From: Sanchytrium tribonematis
Taxonomy: Eukaryota; Sanchytriomycota; Sanchytriomycetes; Sanchytriales; Sanchytriaceae
DNA: 42,145 nt
Direction of reading: 5' to 3'
NCBI GenBank assembly: GCA_018985235.1
Contig: JADGIG010000021.1
Span: 1 to 42,145 of the forward strand
Positions 26,701 through 34,680 of the stretch are shown here, piece after piece (position 1 is the first letter of the stretch; the number at the start of each line of letters is the position of its first letter). The translations under genes and the position numbers were made by a program. The notes beneath the pieces were generated by a model. That model was not told where the DNA came from. It searched no databases and saw only the letters and a list, made by a program, of their open reading frames with translations.

Positions 26701-29452
26701 TTACTGAATAATTCCAAAAGCAATATCTACCAAGCCACCAACGTCTTTGCAGAACTCCAATAATTTTTTCTCTGTTTTTCTCGCAGCCATGCCCCATTCG
26801 TCCTCCAGATCACTAAATTTGAACTTTAAAAATGCCAAAGCGAAAATGGACAAAGCAGCTTCAACACTAATGGTGGTTTTTAATTCCGAGACCAATTGTG
26901 ACGCACTAGAAAATTTGGAATTGCTGACTATGTTTGCAAAGTGATCCGAGACAACATAGAGTCCATTAAATTGCTGATTTTTCAAAAAATCAATTAATGT
27001 TATCTCACCACTAGAAAAAACACTCCCCTTAGGCATACTTTCAGGCAAAGAATAAGTCGGATTGGATTCAGCATACTTATCCTTTTCCTCGTATTCGATA
27101 CTTTCCTCCTCGTTAGCCATAATTGGTACACTTGAAACCTCTTTCTTTCTCATAAGTGACGGTTTCGGAATATTGAATCCAAAACTCGATTTCTTTGATT
27201 TCTTTGCGAATTCTATAGCCTGATCTTGCACTGGCTCACTATCATACATGAGCCCAGATTCCTGCAATGCCGCGGCCCCAGGTGGAGCGGAATACATCGT
27301 CGGCTGTGCCATCATTGGTGGTGCTGTCATCTGTGGAGACATCATGGAACTAGCTACCATGGGTTGCATTGGTGCAGACATAGTGACAGGTGGAGGACCG
27401 TGCAAAACTCCACCAACCGCCATACTTCTAATTGGCATAGCTGCGGCTGGGACATAAAATTGTGGTCTATCTGCTGGAATTGGCATGGCTATACTTTTAG
27501 AGACCATTTCTCCCTCTTCCTTATTGGGGAAAACTAAGATCCAGCTGGTTTTCTTGGATGATATACTAAAATTTAGTAAACTTTGAGTAACAAATGCCTC
27601 CGCATCATCAACCTTAAAAACATCTTTCACCACAGCTTGAAAAGTTGAATTTGAAAAAATGCTCTCTTGATAAAGTCTTTTTAGTGCCAAAGCGTGCATA
27701 GTCTTGCCGTTAATGATTTTGGGTTTGACAGGAACTGTTATTTCTATTGGACCATCTGGAGTATTGCCTCTAATTGTCACAGATTGCGGCAATTCTTCTG
27801 TGTCTTTGACCAATATCTGTAATAACAATCTTTTGCTTGGGTGAATAACTGGTAGTTCAATTGGTAAAACCAAACGAGTTACAATAGACTTGGATTCTGA
27901 ATTCGAGATAAGTTTAGCAGCCTTATTAAAAAAGCTTAAAGGCCCTACGCTTTTCTTAGTTAAACTTTCTGAGGATTTCTCTTTTGTAATACAACTTGAC
28001 CAATCCACACTTAAGTTTTCAACTGCCGGCATCAAAGATCGTTTTAATAGTGCCATACACTTCTTTTCCATTCTTTCTCCTTCAATGACGTACTCAGCAG
28101 TACCATTTCCAGCAATGGCAAGCCCATTAACTAATCCCGTCGAAACTCCACTACCGATTCCCAATGTATAAACACGGACTTTGTCAAGATATTCGGATGC
28201 GTTTGACGCATTTCTAGTAGCATTTAAACATTCCGATTCGTTACTGACCGAACCATCTGTTAAGACAAAAATTTGGCGCTTGTACCCTCCGATTTTTGGC
28301 ATTTTATAAATATGCTGGAGAGGCTGCAGAATTTCAGTTCCCTGTATTAGTAATATATACGCCTAAATTTGCTGATAGATTTTTAATGCTATCTTCCGCA
28401 GCTTTCAAAGTTTGTTCTGTATATTTCTGAGAAGTGGGAAATAAGCTCTCGAAAGAGCTTCCAAACCCTACTATATTAAAGAAGGAGTCCTCGGGAATGC
28501 TTTTCAAAAATACTAGCATAGCGCTTCTGACGAGTTCTGTGGGATTTCCATCCATAGAGCCAGATCTATCTAATAAAAAGATTAGCTCGCTTGGAACTTC
28601 CTTCAATTTAAATTGGGGTACGAAGGCCATAGACAAACACTGGCTTTTTTCAGTAGTCAAAGCAATGTTAGAGTGATTTTTTTGATCAATTTTTTTCAGA
28701 AACTTTGAAGTCACATCTTCAGACTTCTTAAACTCTTTGCCAGCATCCACCCATTCATCATCAATCAATCCTGGAAAGCCCTCGTATTTTTCTAAATAAA
28801 AGACTGGTTCGTCCAAGTTTTCACATTCAATTACCACTGAGAAATCTTTGGTAGTTTTTAAAGATCCTGAGACACTACCAGTATTTCCCGACAAAATTGA
28901 TTTTAATTCTTGAGAACTGTCTATTGCGAGAATTTTTGAGGTCATGTTTAATTCCATTTGCAGATGAACTTTGTAAGAAGCGTTAGAAGTGAATTCAGGG
29001 TTGATGTTTTCTTCGTGTGACTTTCCGGTGCTAGATGCTGCAATATATCTAGGAACCATTGTAATTGGGTAGCTGAATCTAACATTGTTTGCATTTACAT
29101 CATTTGTTAGATCCTGCACAAATTGTATCCTGATTATCGCGACTGAGCTAGGGCCAAGCCTTCCTAAATCCATTTCGAACATATCTTCCGCAGTTTGGTG
29201 CAGGACGGCGGTCGTATTTCCCTCATTTTTAGCATCTTGGTATACCTTTTCGGCCGAATCTTTGGTGACCAATTTTCCAATTACTAAATCATCATTGATT
29301 TTTGCCTCAAATCCAATGACGCAAATTGAGTCATTGACTGGAAATTTATATTTAAACTCCACAGCTTTATCAGAATTATTTTTGAATTGCTGCTCAATGG
29401 TGACGTTAGCCACAGAGTCCACCAATTTGCAAAAAATGTTTAAGTTTTCCAT
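26701..29452 (-). CDS. VIT and von Willebrand A domain protein, VWA5A-like (one 19-nt intron)
   Basis: A 910-residue protein from exons 29452-28361 and 28341-26701. The VIT domain is N-terminal (NVTIEQQFKN, VEFKYKFPV, VGFEAKIND-type strands, AEKVYQDA). The VWA domain follows, with MIDAS residues in FLLDRSGSMDG near residue 294, NIVGFGS and, after splicing, NLGGTEILQPL and IFVLTDG. A methionine/proline-rich low-complexity linker (about residues 655-720) precedes a C-terminal helical region with EDEWGMAARKTEKKLLEF-like sequence. VIT-VWA proteins of the VWA5A/PARP4 type are cytosolic in many protists; the function is unclear. The ATG at 29452 is the first in frame (an upstream TTG is not used). 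The intron interrupts the VWA domain; phase 0. Confidence 0.88.
28342..28360 (-). other. 19-nt intron in the VIT/VWA gene
   Basis: On the coding strand GTATATATTACTAATACAG, with the best branch-point match of the six (TACTAAT). Phase 0. Splicing gives SANLGGTEILQPLQHIY, the expected VWA sequence. Retention reaches a TGA shortly after the intron. Confidence 0.92.
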
Positions 29453-29470
29453 TTTTAGTCGTTTCAAGAT

Positions 29471-29478
29471 AGCTCCTT
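29471..29478. promoter_or_regulatory. AGCTCCTT / AAGGAGCT element before the VIT/VWA gene
   Basis: In reverse orientation relative to the gene, 19-26 nt before its ATG. Confidence 0.35.
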
Positions 29479-29505
29479 AAGGCTAATATTTGAGACAAAA
29501 GGAAT

Positions 29506-30372
29506 TTAGTTTATTAACTGTGTTATGTTATGATGCATCAAGCATACCTCCGCAAGAAGTTCCCTGTTTTTAACCAGGTGGTGTATGTAATAAGCAGAGT
29601 AAAAGCATCCTTCGCATTTGCATCCAGACATCAAAGCTTCCTTACCGTTCGAAATGGCTATCTTTTCCAATTCTACCAACTCGGTATCTACAATAAATTT
29701 TCTGCTTGACGTTAAGTGTTCAGCAGAATATGTATCATATTGTATATTGTTGGATCTACAGAATAATACATCTTCAAATTTCGACAGCCTAATCAAATAA
29801 GGCACAATTCCATTGTTTTTAACTTTATTGTAAATCTCATTAAATAATTGAACACTATGGTCGGTATCGTTTTCAAAAATTATCATTTTAAGTGGTTTTG
29901 TTTTGTACAAATGTAAAATTTCATTTAAAAGACCTATATCAGAGAGCATCACCACTGGATAAACCGTTTCAGCACATTCCAAAGAATTTTCAAGATAAGA
30001 GAGATGTTTTTTTCGCTTATAATGAAGAGGATCATATAATTGTATAATTTCTTGAAGTTGATTACTTTTCACAAAATCATAGTAAAAGCTTTCTTCAAAA
30101 AATTGCGTTCCTTGCTTGTGTACACAAAGAATGGTTTTGGGGTGTTTTGAGCTCATTGCTTTGCGTGCTGAAGTACTAATTACTGAGACTTTAGGATTGT
30201 ACAATGACACAATATGGCTTTTTAGTTTATGAATTGGAAATTGTAGAAGCTTATCGTAATCCATTATCTCGCTCAAATAAATGATTTTTTTTAAATTTGG
30301 TAATTCGCTGTCCAGTAGATGTGGAACATGTGCAAAAGTTGAATGTAAAAATGGGATTTTAAAAGATGACAT
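29506..30372 (-). CDS. Queuine tRNA-ribosyltransferase accessory subunit 2-like (QTRT2)
   Basis: A 288-residue divergent member of the tRNA-guanine transglycosylase family. The C-terminus has the zinc motif C-x-C-x2-C (GCKCEGC, near residues 249-255) followed by SAYYIHHL, KNRELLA and a histidine pair in LMHHN, as in TGT proteins. The N-terminus KIPFLHSTFAHVPHLL resembles the opening of QTRT2. The catalytic-subunit signatures are not evident. Eukaryotic TGT is a QTRT1-QTRT2 heterodimer placing queuine in the wobble position; the noncatalytic subunit is the better fit. QTRT2 is usually about 400 residues, so this copy is shortened in the barrel. The start at 30372 follows ACCTCCTTCAA. Confidence 0.6.
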   Translation of the reverse strand: MSSFKIPFLHSTFAHVPHLLDSELPNLKKIIYLSEIMDYDKLLQFPIHKLKSHIVSLYNPKVSVISTSARKAMSSKHPKTILCVHKQGTQFFEESFYYDFVKSNQLQEIIQLYDPLHYKRKKHLSYLENSLECAETVYPVVMLSDIGLLNEILHLYKTKPLKMIIFENDTDHSVQLFNEIYNKVKNNGIVPYLIRLSKFEDVLFCRSNNIQYDTYSAEHLTSSRKFIVDTELVELEKIAISNGKEALMSGCKCEGCFYSAYYIHHLVKNRELLAEVCLMHHNITQLIN

Positions 30373-30375
30373 TTG

Positions 30376-30382
30376 AAGGAGG
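30376..30382. promoter_or_regulatory. Shared CCTCCTT/AAGGAGG element between QTRT2-like and ABC genes
   Basis: CCTCCTT 4-10 nt before the QTRT2-like ATG. It reads AAGGAGG toward the ABC gene in the 42-bp divergent spacer. Confidence 0.4.
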
Positions 30383-30414
30383 TTAAAAACTTGGAAAAGT
30401 GAAACAAAACTGAA

Positions 30415-31213
30415 ATGAAATTATTAGGTGAAGAAGTTATTACGATAAGACATCTTTCCAAGTCATTTGGGAATGTGCAGGCCTTAAGAGATATACACCT
30501 TAACATAGACTCTGAGTTTACCCCAATAAAAGCTGGGGAATTTGTAATATTGAGAGGACCCTCAGGTGGCGGGAAAACTACTTTGCTGAATTTAATTGGT
30601 ACTCTAGATAATCCCACTTCGGGAGAAATTCAATTGCTTGGAGAAAATATTGATAAAGGAACATCTGATGCCTTTTTAGCAAATGTAAGATTAAGGAAAA
30701 TGGGCTTTGTGTTCCAGGCATACAATTTGTTACCACATTTAAGTGCATTTGAAAACGTTGAGTTACCAATGCTGATGGCTAATATGGGCGTCAAGCAGAG
30801 GAGAGAGAAAGCGTTGAAGCTATTGAAAATGGTAGGTTTACAAGATCGAATTTCTCATTTACCATCTGAATTGTCTGGTGGTGAGCAGCAGCGTGTGACT
30901 ATTGCAAGGTCTTTGGCCAACAATCCCGCGTTGCTTCTTTTGGACGAGCCTACTGGAGACCTAGATTCGAGAAACGTATTAGTTCTTAATTTAGACTGTG
31001 GAAATTATGAATTTATTGTTAAAAATCAATCTTGAAAACAAAACAACTTGTGTGATGGTGACTCACAATGATGATATTGAATGCTATGCCGACAGGTTAT
31101 TATATCTCAAAGATGGTCAGTTCCAAAAACAGGTCTTAAATCGAATCCAAGTTCCATTGGATTACGAAGAATATTTGGAATTTCTAAAAAGAAAAGACAA
31201 TACCAAGGACTAG
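30415..31213 (+). CDS. LolD/MacB-type ABC ATPase (one 19-nt intron)
   Basis: A 259-residue stand-alone nucleotide-binding domain from exons 30415-30975 and 30995-31213. It has Walker A GPSGGGKTT (about 48-56), a Q-loop FVFQAYNLLPHLSAFENVELPM, signature LSGGEQQRVTIARSL, Walker B LLLLDEPTGDLD and H-loop VMVTHND. QxYNLLP and DEPTGDLD are typical of the bacterial lipoprotein/macrolide exporter ATPases (LolD, MacB, FtsE relatives). No membrane segment is present and no partner permease is in the window. The intron sits between the D-loop and the H-loop, giving DLDSRNTVEIMNLLLK after splicing. Presence of a spliceosomal-type intron shows the gene is resident in the nuclear genome, whatever its origin. 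Confidence 0.9.
30976..30994 (+). other. 19-nt intron in the ABC ATPase gene
   Basis: GTATTAGTTCTTAATTTAG, phase 0. Without splicing the H-loop histidine is lost and the protein stops about 13 codons beyond the intron. Confidence 0.92.
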
Positions 31214-31361
31214 ACTTATTCACCTTTTTTTAAAATAAACTCACAGGCTGCCTTAAATCAGTATATACTCAATTTACATTTGTTTTCAAGTTAAAGCCAA
31301 TAGGTGTGAAATTAAAAATAGATTTATTGTGTTGTTCGATGATGTAATCAAGTGTACAAAT

Positions 31362-32195
31362 TCAAAACGATAACCATTTTTCGAAATACTCACAATTATT
31401 GGGACTGTATTTCCCTTTAGGTGAACATTGCTCTGCAACCGGGCAATTTGAACACGGTACATTAAAATTAGGGCCTTGGTATCTTTTGTGAATCATGAAT
31501 TTTTCAGTTCCATCTAGCAGTACAGTTTCTACCTTTCCGTCGTACTCCAACAGTCGAATCAATTTTCTGATATCTTGTTGAGACAGATCTACACTGGTAA
31601 TACCCGATTTTAAAATGTGTTGATGTATCTGTTCGAGATTTGGTAGCATTATTGCGAAAGAAGAAACAGTGTAGGTTAGATGACTTTTCGATTTTATCTG
31701 AATATATTTTAGAATGTGATCCGTCAATCCCTCCACAAATGCCGTGTCAAGTTCCATATCAGTAAACCAAGGCCCACCAGTGGCAGATTCGGTGGGTTTT
31801 ACACTTGAGCATATATAATAAATTCTCGAAGGGTATTCAACATGTTTAAATGTCTGAATCAATTTCATATCAACCAACTTTTTCAACGCCTTATCTATCT
31901 TCGAAGGATGGAGTTGCGTTTTTGATTTTATATGCTTCGACCATAATCCATTTTTCGCCGTTGATTTGATGACTTTATATACAGATTCTTCGTCAATATT
32001 TAATTTGTTTTTAGACTGCTTTGCGGTTGTCAAAATTAAAACACCATCAATTTGCTTCATTTGAATTTTTTTTTGCTTTAATAATTGATTTGTGATTGTG
32101 ACAAATTCTTGTTGATCTATATCCAGCTTTTTCTGCATATCTTCTTTGCTTATTCCGTCGACAGCAAAAGATAAAAACGAGTCTACCTTTTCCAT
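31362..32195 (-). CDS. RPC34: RNA polymerase III subunit RPC34/RPC6
   Basis: A 277-residue Pol III-specific subunit acting in promoter opening. Tandem winged helices fill about residues 1-150 (NGLWSKHIKSKTQLHPSKIDKALKKL, then YYICSSVKPTESATGGPW, with the family's conserved TGGPWFTD). The C-terminus has C-x2-C-x5-C-x10-C followed by YFEKWL, the iron-sulfur cluster motif of RPC34. Yeast Rpc34 is 317 residues. The chosen ATG at 32195 (MEKVDSF) follows an in-frame TTG that I do not use. It is divergent from mitochondrial S19 with 30 bp between starts. Confidence 0.93.
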   Translation of the reverse strand: MEKVDSFLSFAVDGISKEDMQKKLDIDQQEFVTITNQLLKQKKIQMKQIDGVLILTTAKQSKNKLNIDEESVYKVIKSTAKNGLWSKHIKSKTQLHPSKIDKALKKLVDMKLIQTFKHVEYPSRIYYICSSVKPTESATGGPWFTDMELDTAFVEGLTDHILKYIQIKSKSHLTYTVSSFAIMLPNLEQIHQHILKSGITSVDLSQQDIRKLIRLLEYDGKVETVLLDGTEKFMIHKRYQGPNFNVPCSNCPVAEQCSPKGKYSPNNCEYFEKWLSF

Positions 32196-32200
32196 TCGCA

Positions 32201-32220
32201 AACTCCGAATTTCACTCCTT
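32201..32220. promoter_or_regulatory. Two CTCC elements shared by RPC34 and mitochondrial S19
   Basis: AACTCC at 32201-32206 and ACTCCTT at 32214-32220, both in the sense of S19, within a 30-bp divergent spacer. The second ends 5 nt before the S19 ATG. Confidence 0.4.
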
Positions 32221-32225
32221 CAAAA

Positions 32226-32465
32226 ATGCTTTCTAGAACTTTACTACGATCCAAATGGAAGCCTATATTATTAGACCCTAGTTTAAAAGAAGGCGTCAAA
32301 ACTGCTAAAAGACATCTGATGGTTACTCCGCAGCTCGTCGGCAAAACTATTTCTATACACAATGGAAAATCCTTCATTAATTTACTGGTGAGCGAAGAAC
32401 ACATAGGCACAAAAATAAGTGACTATATACTGACTAAAAAGTTTTACAAATATGATAAAAAATAA
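32226..32465 (+). CDS. RSM19: Mitochondrial small-subunit ribosomal protein uS19m
   Basis: A 79-residue protein of the bacterial-type S19 family, the size of mitochondrial S19. Landmarks: WKPILLDPSL near the N-terminus, then VGKTISIHNGKSFINLLVSEEHIGTKISDYILTKKF, matching the GKTIxVHNGxxxxPVxVxxxMVGHKLGEF core. The conserved G-H-K-L-G-E-F reads GTKISDY here, a divergent version. The N-terminus MLSRTLLRSKWK is basic and amphipathic, suitable for mitochondrial import. The presence implies a translating mitochondrial genome, so the organism is not reduced to mitosomes. AATAAA overlaps the stop. Confidence 0.87.
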   Translation: MLSRTLLRSKWKPILLDPSLKEGVKTAKRHLMVTPQLVGKTISIHNGKSFINLLVSEEHIGTKISDYILTKKFYKYDKK

Positions 32466-32612
32466 AAAATGTAAGCTTTAATTTTGAGATTTTTTGCGGC
32501 AACATCGTTTATGATAGAGAATCAAGCTAATATGGAAGCAATTAAGGAATTATTTACATAAACTATTCGCATAAAGCCATCCTAATATTCCAATTGAAAG
32601 AATGTTCTGCCA

Positions 32613-33146
32613 TCAATCTGTAATATATTTCTGCATCGCAGCCTTGGAGTTGAATTCATTCTTCATTTTGTCGTCCATATTCAGCCATTGCATTCTTAAA
32701 GACTGCAAGCCAAGATGAAAATCCGTTTCGACAGGAATATATTTTGCTTTCTCCATCAAGAATATTTGTTGCCCACTCACCTGTTCATTTTTTTCAAATT
32801 TCAATTTCAGTCTTTGAGCAGCCATATTAACATACTTTTCTTTTTCGGGTGGCGGTAAATCTTTATATTTAGTAGCAAATTTTTTCAAATCAATTTCCTT
32901 TCCTTTTTGACTCTCAGAGGAAATGAACATGGAAAACCCCGTAATGGGTTTGTGGTACTTTTTACTATTATTATTTATAAACTTAGCCTCCGATTTGAAC
33001 CTGTTTTGTGATAAAGAATCAAGCGCCTTCCATTTTGAGGACGCCGCTTTCATAAATTGCCCCTTTTTACGCGAATTAGGTTCTTTGATATTCACATGCT
33101 TCAAGAATAAAGAAAATCCAGTCATATAGGTGCGTCGAAATTCCAT
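32613..33146 (-). CDS. Tandem HMG-box protein
   Basis: A 177-residue protein of HMG-box repeats. Box 1 (about 5-57) has YMTGFSLFLKH and a tail with SSKWKALDSLSQNRFKSEA. Box 2 (about 64-112) has KPITGFSMFISSE and FATKYKDLPPPEKEKYVNMA. A third, weaker unit (about 122-172) has QQIFLMEKAKY and LRMQWLNMDDKMKNEFNSKA. HMG boxes bend DNA; candidates are NHP6-like chromatin factors, UBF-like multi-box proteins or mitochondrial ABF2/TFAM-like packaging proteins. No clear presequence or nuclear signal separates them. The ATG at 33146 follows AACAAAGGAGTTACTTTCA. Tandem downstream of LUC7 with a 45-bp spacer. Confidence 0.82.
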   Translation of the reverse strand: MEFRRTYMTGFSLFLKHVNIKEPNSRKKGQFMKAASSKWKALDSLSQNRFKSEAKFINNNSKKYHKPITGFSMFISSESQKGKEIDLKKFATKYKDLPPPEKEKYVNMAAQRLKLKFEKNEQVSGQQIFLMEKAKYIPVETDFHLGLQSLRMQWLNMDDKMKNEFNSKAAMQKYITD

Positions 33147-33154
33147 TGAAAGTA

Positions 33155-33162
33155 ACTCCTTT
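33155..33162. promoter_or_regulatory. ACTCCTTT / AAAGGAGT element before the HMG-box gene
   Basis: In reverse orientation to the gene, 9-16 nt before its ATG. The identical octamer lies between VPS29 and the CC2D1-like gene. Confidence 0.35.
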
Positions 33163-33191
33163 GTTTTTAAATGAGTTATGTATTTATTAAT

Positions 33192-34277
33192 TCAATAGCG
33201 AGAGCCTCTATTTGGGTATCTGTCCCTGCTATCGTATCTGGAATTCCCACGAAAATTCCTATCATTATTGCTGCGGGGGTTGTTATTATGTGTTCTAGAC
33301 CGATCGCTTCCATTTCTCTCATATCTGGCATTACTTCTGTCTCTACTATATGGAGCTCTATTTCCAATTTGTTCTCTTCGTTGTGGGGCTCCTCTATACC
33401 CAGATTTATAGTCACGAGAATCATGCACTCGTTTGGCATCAGTTACATTTGAATTTGAATTGTTTGTTGGAGCAACAGGATTTTCCTGAACCGGTCTCGA
33501 AGAAGGTGAGGGACGGTAAGGTTCTCTTCTATCATTAAAATTTCGTCTATCTTGTTGTTTTTGATATTGTTTGACACTCTCTTCAACAAGGTCCGGCCGA
33601 GTATCTTGTAAAAATTTAAAATGCTCCCTAATTTTGTGCCAACCTTGGTGTTGCTTACCATCGATATGTATACCAGTTCTATTAGTGGAAACATCATTAA
33701 CAATTAATAATTTTGCACAAACCGGGCAGACATCAAAAGATTTGTCATCTTGTTTAGTCACATTTTTTAGCTGCTCTAAATCTGCTTGCAATTGGTCTAC
33801 TTGCGTAGCCATGGTGTGACTTTCCTCCACCATACCTTTTAACCCATATTCTTCAGCTTTTGTAATCATTTCGTTGATCTTTTCATCTAATTCTATTATC
33901 TTCTCCCATCTCTCGTCATTTTCCTCATCAATATCCGCTGAAAATCCGTGAAGTCTAGACTGATGTTTTTTAATTCTTTTGTCTAATTCAAGTACCAATC
34001 TTTGTAAGTAATTGAAAAACCATTGCTCGTATGGGTATTTGTCTTTTTTAGGATCTTGCTCGTATTTTTGCTTCAGACGAATGTCGTGATTTTTACTACA
34101 TGGACCTAAATCAGATCTGTTAGGAAACAACAAACTCGGGCAACCAAAAGGTGAAACCAATTGCCATTTACAAACTGAATCATCCTTAAAGTCTTTATCA
34201 TACTCAATGTCAAAAAAGGGTTGAAATAAGGTATGTACCAAACCTCTTAAAAACTCAACGTCTGCATTTTTGACCAT
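33192..34277 (-). CDS. LUC7: U1 snRNP-associated splicing factor LUC7
   Basis: A 361-residue protein. The first zinc finger region has VCKWQLVSPFGCPSLLFPNRSDLGPCSKNHD. A long coiled coil follows (about 100-195), then the second zinc finger (FDVCPVCAKLLIVND and GIHIDGKQHQGWHKIREHF). The C-terminal 120 residues are an Arg/Asn/Ser/Tyr-rich tail. LUC7 stabilises U1 pairing with the 5' splice site in early spliceosomes. Its presence shows that canonical U1-type 5' site recognition persists in a genome with 19-nt introns. Yeast Luc7 is 261 residues and lacks this long tail, so the tail makes it resemble LUC7-like proteins of other eukaryotes. The start is the ATG at 34277, after ATACTCCTTGTCACG. 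Confidence 0.95.
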   Translation of the reverse strand: MVKNADVEFLRGLVHTLFQPFFDIEYDKDFKDDSVCKWQLVSPFGCPSLLFPNRSDLGPCSKNHDIRLKQKYEQDPKKDKYPYEQWFFNYLQRLVLELDKRIKKHQSRLHGFSADIDEENDERWEKIIELDEKINEMITKAEEYGLKGMVEESHTMATQVDQLQADLEQLKNVTKQDDKSFDVCPVCAKLLIVNDVSTNRTGIHIDGKQHQGWHKIREHFKFLQDTRPDLVEESVKQYQKQQDRRNFNDRREPYRPSPSSRPVQENPVAPTNNSNSNVTDAKRVHDSRDYKSGYRGAPQRREQIGNRAPYSRDRSNARYERNGSDRSRTHNNNPRSNNDRNFRGNSRYDSRDRYPNRGSRY

Positions 34278-34680
34278 CGTGACAAGGAGTATTTTTGGAG
34301 GGCAAATTTATTAATAAAGCAAAATCCAAGCCTTTATGTTCAATTTTAATCAAAGCACCTTCTATATACACATGGTATCTGAAGTAAGCACTTTATGAAA
34401 ATATCATTTATCACAGCTGAAGGATTAATTTTGTGTGTCAACTCAATACATATCTAATATCACCATAAGCACCGAAAGGGCTACAATCATATTGAATTCA
34501 TGGGATTCATTTATTAGGCAATAGGTTATCAATAAATTCTGGTTTTTTGCTTTTGGTATAGTTATTAATTTCCCAATTTACTTATAGTGAAGATTAAACC
34601 TTTTTTGATATAAATGTTTTTTAAATAACAAGTTGATCGAAATCTGTACCATTCTATATTGTTCATAGTATGCTTGTGTC
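34278..34680. other. 403-bp intergenic gap between LUC7 and the SLC41-type gene
   Basis: The longest stretch without a gene. It is AT-rich, with upstream sequence of LUC7 at its left end and the 3' flank of the SLC41-type gene at its right. I looked by eye for U1, U2, U4, U5, U6, tRNA and C/D snoRNA landmarks on both strands and found none. T-runs occur near 34540 and 34595-34621. It may hold an unrecognised noncoding RNA or simply untranslated sequence. Confidence 0.5.
34284..34290 (-). promoter_or_regulatory. ACTCCTT element before LUC7
   Basis: Sense ACTCCTT 7-13 nt before the ATG. Confidence 0.45.

Noticed and set aside
27226-27537. Open frames on the plus strand rich in His, Trp and Cys
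   Set aside because: Antisense shadows of the Met/Pro-rich linker of the VIT/VWA gene.
26701-29467. VIT/VWA gene as a pseudogene broken by a frameshift
   Set aside because: The break is a 19-nt GT-AG segment with a TACTAAT branch site; removal restores VWA sequence perfectly. Sequencing error would not remove exactly this pattern in six genes.
30291-30769. Minus-strand open frames across the start of the ABC gene
   Set aside because: They read antisense to Walker A and other conserved ABC codons and have no family resemblance.
31214-31361. Possible C/D snoRNA (ATGATGT near 31340)
   Set aside because: No D box (CTGA) or terminal stem at a suitable distance.
33171-33452. Open frames on both strands in the LUC7 tail
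   Set aside because: The Arg-rich repeat-like codons of LUC7 leave all frames open; only the LUC7 frame has the domains.
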